A DNA stretch of 64,000 nucleotides from Isoetes taiwanensis (taxonomy: Eukaryota; Streptophyta; Lycopodiopsida; Isoetales; Isoetaceae): assembly GCA_021234155.1 (NCBI GenBank), contig JAJEKV010000017.1, forward strand, positions 10,543,525 through 10,607,524, given 5' to 3'. Below the pieces are notes generated by a model. It made no database searches. It was given only the letters and a program-made list of their open reading frames with translations, and was not told the origin of the DNA. A program made the position numbers and the translations under genes. This document shows positions 56,081 through 64,000 of the stretch, piece after piece; the stretch's first letter is position 1, and every line of letters begins with the position of its first letter.

Positions 56081-57904
56081 CAGTTTGCATTTTCTCTTCC
56101 AAATATAAATGAAAGAAAGATTTTAATGCCTGGGTGAAGAAAACATCTGCAGTATCATTTGACTTGATGTGTTTGACTTGGATGCATATAACATGGCATT
56201 AAATCATACAGTAAACAGAGTGTCTTGTCTTGGTACACTACTTTAGCTGCAAAACTTGCATCTGTATTTTTATCCACTGAGTAGCTTTCACCTGCAACAG
56301 ACAATTGCACAGAAATAAGAGTAATAATAAGGTTAACAAACTCAGCTTAATATCCACGTGAACACTTGTAGACATGTAGTGACAAAGCATTGTTGACGCC
56401 TTGTCTTGCTTATATGGTTGACAACTGTCAAGATCCATATAAGCCTGCCTTTGATTGTCATAATGGCTCTCCTGAGAAGCCACATTGTTCTTGCTACAAG
56501 TTCTCATAGTAACAATAACAAACCTCCATGCTTTTTGCCAGCTACAGTCTTAAGAAGACAAAAACTTAATATAGAGAAAAAAAGATCAAAATGAACATTT
56601 CTTTCTACCTGACCAGAAGTAAGAATTGTACATTGATTGCATTCATAGCATCTATATTATATAACGGAAGCAAAAATGTCAGAATGCATGTACTATGAAC
56701 GTTCTTAGATTCCCGTAATATTCATATCACAGGTAGGTTGGACGGTATCTACCACCACCGACATGGCCACAAACTCAAACATTTCGAATTGGAAAGTGTT
56801 TTCATAAAATACTCTGTCAAATGAGAAGGAGAGTTGGCCCTCTTTCTCATCGGGAGATGCACAGGAGAGAAAAATTAGAGAACCCCATGACTCTAAGGGC
56901 CCTTCCCACTATTCTCTGCAGTAACTTCCATAACCTCGGAACTCAATCCTTTTCTTCATTCTTTTTCATAGCTTCCAAGGGTGAAGGTTCTGACTATGGT
57001 TACCATAATATGGACTTCCTTTGCACCACCAGTGTGTGTTTATGGAGGACAACATCTAAACCAACATATCAACACGTTTATTTCAAGCTGTCTGCAAGTC
57101 ATAAGCTCATAGCATTGTATAAATAATAATGATGTGCCTGGTTCGAGCTATCTTAAGGTCGTTTTATCTAGGCTATAAGGTTATGCATAATCATTACTTT
57201 GCATTTACTATAGTAAATATATTGCAAAGTGACTTGCATTTAGCACTTACTATTGGTTGATACATGAATTTTGCAACAACATATTTGCTTTATACAGCGA
57301 GAAGTTCTTTTAAGATTTTAAGGCATAAGTTGTTTCAAGCCACAATTCGTCATCTCAAACCTAATTTTAGTTGAGCGAGGCATAGGATTAGCACATGCCC
57401 TACATTGACTATCTTTTGCATGTTTTAACATCAGACATTACTACCCCACACATCAATACCCCACTCTTTGTGAACAATCACGTAGAAAGAAACCAGGGTA
57501 ACGATAGACTAGATACCACTCTGCAAGGGCTTTGTTAGCCACCCGGCATCAGCACATTAATCCAATGCCAGAAATGGCAATCCAAGTACTATGTTGTACC
57601 TTCTATACCTTAGTAACAGAATTAATAGTGATCTCCAATCTTTAAAATGATACCTACTCACAGTCGTAAATTTGTTTGTAGAAATGCTGCATGCAGAATT
57701 CTTTGTAGAAAGAATTGTACGAAGAATTTGCTCAATACTAAGAAATGATTTTTTTACACTGCTTGGTATACAAAAGGCCACAACTAACTCAATTTATAAT
57801 GCCCCAAACCTTTTTTGTATTGTGGGGCAATACAGCATAATGAATTATTTAACCCGCTGGGTTTGAGATCGTTAAGGCTCTTTAAGCTTAAGAAACCATC
57901 ATCA
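56081..57904. other. Intergenic or intronic DNA
   Basis: AT-rich. Several short open frames on both strands carry no motif. A fully supported exon could not be defined. Confidence 0.4.
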
Positions 57905-58105
57905 TTACTCCCGACTGCATGTTTCCTTTCGCGAGTCTTTCCATGGCTCCAGATGTTCATTTTCTTTTGTTGATGTTGAAACATCATCATCTTTCTCCTT
58001 AAGTTGCGAGTCTTTCCATGGCTCTAGATGTTCATTTTCTTTTGTTGATGTTGAAACATCATCATCTTTCTCCTTAAGTCGATAATTTATAGGTGCAATA
58101 AACAA
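57905..58105 (-). CDS. Exon-like ORF with two 25-residue tandem repeats
   Basis: A 66-codon minus-strand frame contains KEKDDDVSTSTKENEHLEPW then KDSQL, followed by the same 25 residues again, ending KDSR. The DNA period is exactly 75 bp (about 57933-58007 and 58008-58081), so the duplication keeps the frame. The repeat is acidic and hydrophilic, probably disordered. It could be one exon of a larger gene (splice sites were not proven) or a translated minisatellite. The first repeat is preceded by MFIAPINYRL and the last is followed by KETCSRE. No family recognised. Confidence 0.4.
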   Translation of the reverse strand: MFIAPINYRLKEKDDDVSTSTKENEHLEPWKDSQLKEKDDDVSTSTKENEHLEPWKDSRKETCSRE

Positions 58106-60060
58106 TCATGTACTCTTAATCTCCTGCACAACATTAAACAGATTAAGGCCTGGGAAGGTTCCAAAGTACTAGGATGAAGTAGCAGCTTCATAAGAGAGAA
58201 GAAATCTAAGTATTGGTCAATGGAATAGTGACAATGTAAATGTGGAAATCGCTATCCATGAATACAATATACAAAGGCCTTTTATCCAACAAAAACATTA
58301 TATCACCTATGTTCATAATGACGGTCTACTAGAATAATGCTCGAATAATTATGCAAGAGAACTTCTAATGGACAAGACAAAGACAAAAAATGAACTAAGA
58401 TTGAGCAACGAGCCATATACATCAAGGAAGAAAATGCCCCCAATATAGCAGCCCATGAAAGCTACTGCATGATATACCAGTCAATAGTCACGTTAAAAGA
58501 ATGTCTCGGAACAATAATTCATCGTTTAACAAATCTACAGATATTCCTCAATTTATAAGAAAGATGCAAACATATATTATATGGCCCAATGAAAAGTTAA
58601 AGGTTTAGCTCGCCATCGAGTTTAAGTGCATATCCATAGGATCACCAAGCTCAAACGAATTAATGCAAAGAAATATGTATAGAAAAACAGAGCCTAAAGC
58701 AGGTCTCTATAATCATTATGTATAGAAAAGATGCATGTATCCCAAGAAAAATTGTTCTCAAATCTAAAAGCTTATCCGAAGCACTTTCGTACTAGTTAAA
58801 AGCTAATGCGTGGTGAAAACAAAAAGGGACTAAATACAAAACAGGAACAAGCTGATGCACATAGAACTGATGTTAACTAGGAGAACATGCCCAAGGCAAA
58901 ATTGTGGACTTGCCAGAACCTACATGAGCAGTGGATTGGGAAAAAAGAACTCAATGAAGGAGAAGGAAGGAGAAAGAAAATGCAATCATTCAATTGCCTA
59001 GTTGCTTGGGGGACGATGTGGCATGCCAGTACTGGGTGAACCAGTTAAAGCCTATGGAAAAGGCGGTGTGGATCAATAGGTTAATCCATCGCAAAGGCAG
59101 TTGAATCTGGCTGGATCTGAAGCCGGCCTGCTAAAGCAGCTGAATCAAGGATGGATCTTGCATGCAAGTGCCCGGATGCAGGTAAATCTACCTATCGGCT
59201 TTCTCTAGATGCTAATTAATGTCAGACAGAAATTATCCTATAAAAGGAAAAGAAGGGCAAGCAGGCACAGATCAGAGAACAGAATCATGACAAAAAAGAA
59301 AAGGTCAGAAAAGCAATCGATTGTAGCCGAATCAGGAGCACAGATCGATTTTGTGAAGGTGAGAGCGATTAGGCTGGGATTGGCTGCGTGGATTGAATAG
59401 GTCAGAATTGGTCTTGACTATTTCGAAGTGAAATTACAGATTGCCAAAATGATTGATTGCCAGGTAACTCCAGATTTGCTGGAGCTGCAAAATTACAGCC
59501 CGATTTGTTGAACTGGGTAGTCACTGGTTCTTGATTTAGTTTACAATGATAATGCGTGTGCTGCTGGAGATCCTGCATCCTGATCCGAGGAGAAGCACTT
59601 GCATGTCGAAGAAACTAAATGAACATGAAAAGGGAGAGAAGAGAAGCCATCCCAATGGTGATGGTGGAAGCGCTCAGCGAAACTCCCATGCATGCATCCG
59701 CAAGAGAGAAATTTGTGAAGAGATATGTGCATGATCATGATTATGCTTCTAGATGGATTCACCATGCACACAGCAAGAATGCATCCAACTTAATGATTTG
59801 ATCATTTCTTCCTGGTGGAATGACCATCCTTGTATAATTGGAATGCCTCAAACCGAAAAATAAACCCAAAAATAAGGTAAAGAGGAAGAAGCGATAGATG
59901 TCGTACCATACCGTATCATTCCAAAAAGAAGGAGACGAAGAATAACATGGTGAGGGCGAGGAAAACGTTTGAGGGAGAATAAGAAGAGTCACGGAAGGGC
60001 CAAGAAACAATAGACAAGGAAAGAGATGCTGCTAGCCACAAGAACGACAATCACATAATA
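58106..60060. other. Intergenic DNA
   Basis: AT-rich to 58900, then mixed. The open frames at 59209-59400 (a Lys/Arg-rich start) and 59541-59801 on both strands have no recognisable domain. No RNA gene seen. Confidence 0.4.
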
Positions 60061-60064
60061 TATA

Positions 60065-60160
60065 GCTGCTGGTCCCGTCCCAAAATATCGATCCGAAGCA
60101 CATATATAGGTGCTGGTCCCGTCCCAAAATGTCGATCCGAGGGCTCGGATCGATGCCACT
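60065..60160. repeat. 42-bp tandem duplication with an adjacent palindrome
   Basis: TGCTGGTCCCGTCCCAAAAT(A/G)TCGATCCGA occurs at about 60069 and 60111. Next to the second copy, CGATCCGAG-GG-CTCGGATCG (60133-60152) is a perfect 9-bp inverted repeat. Part of it (CGATCCGA) is already present in the first copy, so the palindrome may arise by inverted duplication. Confidence 0.75.
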
Positions 60161-60696
60161 ATATTTTCATGTTTTAATTCCACCTTTCTATGGTTTGGCT
60201 CCATGTTTGCATGATTTTTTGCCATCTAATTTTTCACACGTTTGCACTTGAAGCAATTTTAGAGTGTCCACCTTGCTGCTAGCTGAGACTTTTGTCCACG
60301 TGGATCACCTACAAGTGCCCGTTATCAAACTAGTGCTGTGCAAATTCAAAGGAATTCTAGGTGGGTTGTCGGTTACCGTAAGGCCGATTCAAGCACCAGA
60401 TTGATAATTCAAAATTGGTGAAGCAGTCTCGGGCATCAATTTGTAGACCCTAAAACAGAATACTATGCACAGATGTATTCCAGCAAGAATTTCTATGGGC
60501 AAAATTCCTCTTCTATTCAATCTTAGTAAGCAATTCGTTGACAATCGTTGGTGAAGCATTACTCCACGTGAATATCACAAAAAATGGTTCGTCGCGCATA
60601 ACGTATAATTATACGGCCATTTTCCTATGGCCTGCATATGATTCTGTTGTTGTATTTTGGCGTTGCGCGTGTTGTATTTCTTGTTAGTTTGCGTTT
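60161..60696. other. Spacer
   Basis: Mixed sequence without a coding signal. Confidence 0.35.
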
Positions 60697-60767
60697 TAGC
60701 ATGCACACAATGCATGCACTTTGCAATGCATACACGCAGTGCATGCATACCATGCAATGCATGCATG
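60697..60767. promoter_or_regulatory. Dense cluster of GCATGC/TGCATGCA (RY-like) motifs
   Basis: About 70 bp contain ATGCATGC, GCATGCAC, TGCATGCATAC and ATGCAATGCATGCATG, with several self-complementary octamers. CATGCA words are the RY element bound by plant B3-domain factors. Whether this is a promoter or just a simple repeat cannot be told; no gene start lies close by. Confidence 0.35.
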
Positions 60768-61610
60768 TTGAGTCCCTTTAGTAAACACCATGGAAGGAAC
60801 ATTGCTTACTTTCTTTTGCGGCCATATAGGTATTTTCATATAAGAGATATAACATTCATCTTCACAGTAAATTTGCAGATTAGCTTTGTTTGTATGAGAG
60901 CTAGAATTCACAAATCCCCAGTTCATACAGATATAACTTATTATGTTCGAATAGCAAGATGTGATATTGTGTTCATTCAGGCAGTAAGGTACATCACTAT
61001 GTTCATGAGAATCTCGTTGCTTTTGCTTGTATTTTAGTCTGTCAAAGAAGATTTGAAGGATATACCACTCAAAGCATAATTTGCAAGCCTCTTTGTCATG
61101 TGCATCCACCTGAAGAAAGCTTTGAAATAAGTTTTGCCAAGTTGTATGATTGCATAGTTTTGATTTGTGTATTGGGCAAGGGTTATTCCACAAGAGATCA
61201 AAGTTTGTAATAAGCTAACTTGCTGCCAATGGACAAACTTACTTATAGGATGTTTTGAAATGTAATTCCAATTTGTATCCTGAACACATGATAATATTAT
61301 TATGCATATATAATATAATATATATTGGCATATACTCTATTATTATTTACACATTTATTGTCAATTTGTAATGTAAGCATAAGATTCATGATTGTTTTGC
61401 TGTCATTTATTTGTTCATTTTATTACTTGCTACAAGGTTGCCTTCGACTCTAAACATATTTCAATGTCTGGGAGGCCATGGTATATTTCTAAGGTATTTG
61501 AGGCTGCAAGGCAACCTACCAAAGAAGAAGGTGTGCTCGACTAGGGATATTTATACTTCGTTGTATTCTACAAAATATGGTATCCCATGTTCTTTACTGT
61601 ATAATATTAT
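60768..61610. other. AT-rich spacer
   Basis: Stops in all frames. Overlapping 126- and 165-codon frames on opposite strands (60657-61193) have no recognisable domain and are largely shadows of the GCATGC cluster and AT-rich DNA. Confidence 0.4.
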
Positions 61611-61614
61611 TTCA

Positions 61615-62262
61615 TAGGGGAGGGTCGCCATTCACGGCGCCCGTCCATTGGCGGCCATCAAATTTGTTTTTTTGTGTTTTTAGGGTTTCCATGACGATTT
61701 CGACGGAAGACTCGTGCAGCTCCTGTGTCGACCAGAGAGGGCTCCGTTTTCACAGCCAAAGAAGATCCTGCCACAGCCATTACATGCGTGTCCATGGCCA
61801 CGAGGTATCGGTATTGCTATCCATGAGGATTCTCATTGCTCTTGAATAGATGTCAGAAGTAAATTTCTTGTTTGTTTTTCATTTCTCTGTCAAAAAGTCT
61901 CTCTTTTTTTTCTTTTTTTTTTCGTGGAACCAGGCCTCTTATGCGTGAGCCATTTATAGCATCTTAAACTCATACTCTGCATTTACCTGCTTGATCGAGA
62001 GGCAGGATGCAACAACTATATCTATGCAAGTATAGACTTACTATAGAGAATAAGTGGTGTTTTTCTTTTCAGAAGAGCATATTGTTGAATTTGTTACAGG
62101 TCTATTTATTTGTTGAAGTCTTTGCTTCACTGTGTTCCTTTTGCACTAAGATATTTTTATAGGGTAGACATCCTGTAATAGAGGAATTGTAGAGGTATTG
62201 TTCATCATGCTATTGTTCTTGTTTTAGAACATGTGTTAAGCTTTTTAATTTATATATCTAGT
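61615..62262. other. Possible 5' exon and intron of an unrecognised transcript
   Basis: GGGGAGGGTCGCCATTCACG at about 61617 resembles 1913-1935. An open frame from about 61690 (MTISTEDSCSSCVDQRGLRF) to 61849 is cysteine-rich but has no assigned family. It is followed by an AT-rich stretch that looks intronic and leads into the triplicated exon-like unit. Confidence 0.3.
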
Positions 62263-63060
62263 TTCTACCTTCAGTCATAATAAATTTACTTTCGTACTTT
62301 GCAGGAAGCACCTAGCAAGTTTCCATAGTTCATAATGTAGGAATTGTAGAGAAGATACGCCTTCCAACTCAAGAAGGTTTGTTTATTCACTTTTTGTCTT
62401 TTTACTACTTTTCACTGAAATGTTTATTTATTTGCTGAAAGTGTTTGAGGACATTTGTTAAGCTATTCAATTCATATATCCATTTTCTACGTTCAGCCAC
62501 TATAACAAGCTTATTTTCTTTCTTTGCAGGAAGCACCTCGCAAGTTTTCGTGGTTCACAACGTAGGAATTGCAGTAGAAGATACATCGTCCAACTCAAGA
62601 AGGTTTGTTTATTTGTTGAAAATCTTTGCTTCACTACAATTTTTATGCAGTAAGATATTTCAAACCAATTTTGCATTATAGTTGAAGTAACATAAAAAAA
62701 ATTTCTTGCAGACTCTTGATATTGTTATATCTCAAGCATACAGTAATGGAGGGAGAAGATTAGGCATGCAAGGCAAAGTATGGAAATGAGCTCAAGAAGC
62801 TCAACGTCTTCAAAGGGTTTTCAGAAATCTTGTGATAGAGGAATTGTAGAGCTATTGTCCATCATGTTCTTGTTTGTTATTTACATCCTATTCAGGTGTT
62901 TGAGAACATTTGCTTATCTATTTTCTACCTTTAGTCATTGTAAATTCACTTTCTTACTTTGCAGGAAGCACCTGGCAAGTTCTCAAGGTTCACAAGCTCT
63001 CAAGGTTCACATTGTAGGAATTGTAGCATAAGATAAATCATCCAACTCAAGAAGATATAT
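62263..63060 (+). repeat. Triplicated exon-like unit with splice signals
   Basis: Three units, at about 62263-62388, 62486-62612 and 62925-63060, share TCTAC(C/G)TT(C/T)AG(T/C)CA. They then share a CTTTGCAG|GAAGCACCT acceptor-like junction, (G/T)CAAGT(T)T, GTTCA(C/T)A(A)..GTAGGAATTG and TCCAACTCAAGAAG. Copies 1 and 2 end in a GTTTGTTTATT donor-like sequence. The middle copy is open (GSTSQVFVVHNVGIAVEDTS and SNSRR); the others carry stops or differ in frame. Unit starts are about 226 and 435 bp apart. This may be part of a non-coding transcript or a gene with tandemly duplicated exons. Confidence 0.55.
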
Positions 63061-63355
63061 CGTTCTACTAAGTATTGGCCAATGTTTAATGCATTCTGCA
63101 CAATGATTGTTTGTCAGTGGATAGTTTTCACCAGTTGTGTTGGCATTGTCATCCAACCAAAACAGTGAATTTAATGGATCCATCTTTCAGTTTATTTAAA
63201 CATTCAATGCTGCTATGAGAATTTTAAACGATTTTCATAGGTTCAGGATAGATTGATGACATCAAGGGTGGTAGTTTGATTTAAAGACTTTGTTGTGACA
63301 AATTTGATTGGCTTTTAACATCAAAATTGTGTTTCTTCTTTAATTCTGGTCATGG
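63061..63355. other. Spacer
   Basis: AT-rich, no gene recognised. Ends at the second R1 repeat copy. Confidence 0.35.
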
Positions 63356-63605
63356 CAAGCCTTCAATGGGCCAACCTTGGAGCCTATGGGGCTGCCACCT
63401 TAGCCTTGGTGGTACTAATACCCCCATCTCTTTGCCAGCTAATAAGTTGGGGTGGCATTATCAATTTGGCGCGTGACAAATTTTTCCACATAGGATACCT
63501 CGTTGGGCATCTTGCAATGTTGTATGTATAGCCTTGGAGATGCATATATGGGTGTTAACTTGATTTTGCGCTTAAGTGCGCAGCCAATGGACACCCTCCC
63601 CTACT
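63356..63605 (+). repeat. Dispersed repeat R1, copy 2
   Basis: Matches 3870-4125 in the same orientation (CCTTCAATGGG, GCCACCTTAGCCTTGGTGGT, GGGGTGGCATTAT, CCTCGTTGGGCAT, CGCAGCCAATGGACACCCTC). It is interrupted by several small indels. Confidence 0.65.
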
Positions 63606-64000
63606 CCATGACCTATTTTTCATGTAGTTCCATTGCAACATTCTCAAAGTATGGAGCTCGTGTTATATACCTCTAGGCCATCTTTGTTTTTTGTAATTTC
63701 CGTACACATTTCTTACAGCATTCACACATATTTTGTACAATATTTATATTTATTTCATACAAATTATGTAGCTTATTAATAATAATATATTAGTATAGCA
63801 CATCGAACCATTGGGGCATCAAATATATTAAGAAATTGAACCATTAAATCAAATCCCCCCAGTTATTTTTGCTGATATTCGTGCAGGGCGTCCAGCAGTT
63901 GGCGAGGAGCCCCAAATACATATGTCAATATATGTGTACCGTACACGTGTACAATGCACCTCACAACCTTTGGGTTAATTGTGTATTTGGAACTGACAGT
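63606..64000. other. AT-rich end of the window, possible foldback-element edge
   Basis: The last 150 bases (AATCCCCCCAGTTATT, CAGTTGGCGAGGAGCCCCAA, ATATATGTGTACCGTACACG) resemble the core of the foldback family at 15200-15330. That core has AATCCCCCTTAGAC, GCAGCGAGAGCCCCAAAAAT and AATACATGTACAAAAT. The element would continue outside the window. Confidence 0.35.

Overview
The window looks like nuclear DNA of a land plant. Supporting signs are split genes with GT..AG introns, a retrotransposon primed by initiator-methionine tRNA, plant-type AAA-ATPase and protein disulfide isomerase remnants, long AT-rich intergenic DNA, and many transposons and microsatellites. A seed-free plant such as a fern is my best guess, from the repeat style and a fern-like pentatricopeptide fragment; the sequence does not prove it. 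Only one gene looks intact: an exostosin-type (GT47) glycosyltransferase at 6281-7423.

Layout. 1-4.1 kb: short duplications, hairpins, a degenerate minisatellite, and a broken gene with a PPR-like piece and a coiled-coil exon. 4.1-9.4 kb: the exostosin gene in AT-rich surroundings. 9.4-15.6 kb: a nest of local duplications and three foldback (inverted-repeat) elements. 15.6-25.5 kb: decayed intergenic DNA with a protein disulfide isomerase remnant. 25,517-38,646: a complete but inactivated Ty3/gypsy chromovirus with two LTRs and a perfect 5-bp target duplication. 39-44.5 kb: a decayed DNA transposon with two divergent genes (a transposase-like gene on the minus strand, a ParB-like gene on the plus strand) separated by an array of palindromes. 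45.4-52.2 kb: long GA microsatellites, one of which received a 5'-truncated LINE on the minus strand; that LINE was itself split by a second 5'-truncated LINE in the opposite direction. 53.7-54.9 kb: an AAA-ATPase pseudogene lacking its Walker B exons. 55.3-64 kb: coiled-coil and membrane-exon remnants, coding-type tandem repeats, a triplicated exon-like unit and dispersed repeats.

The most striking content is inside the LTR retrotransposon. The first long ORF after its primer-binding site encodes a histone H3-like protein. It opens with the H3 tail signature ARTK-x-TARK and, in the same overall frame, ends with a nearly complete H3 histone fold containing NLCAIHAKRVT and LARRIR. A long acidic and basic linker joins the two parts. 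The same element's integrase ends in a chromodomain-like segment. An element carrying both an H3 mimic and a putative H3 reader would be a self-contained chromatin-targeting system. This copy has stop codons and frameshifts, so the idea must be tested on younger copies elsewhere in the genome.
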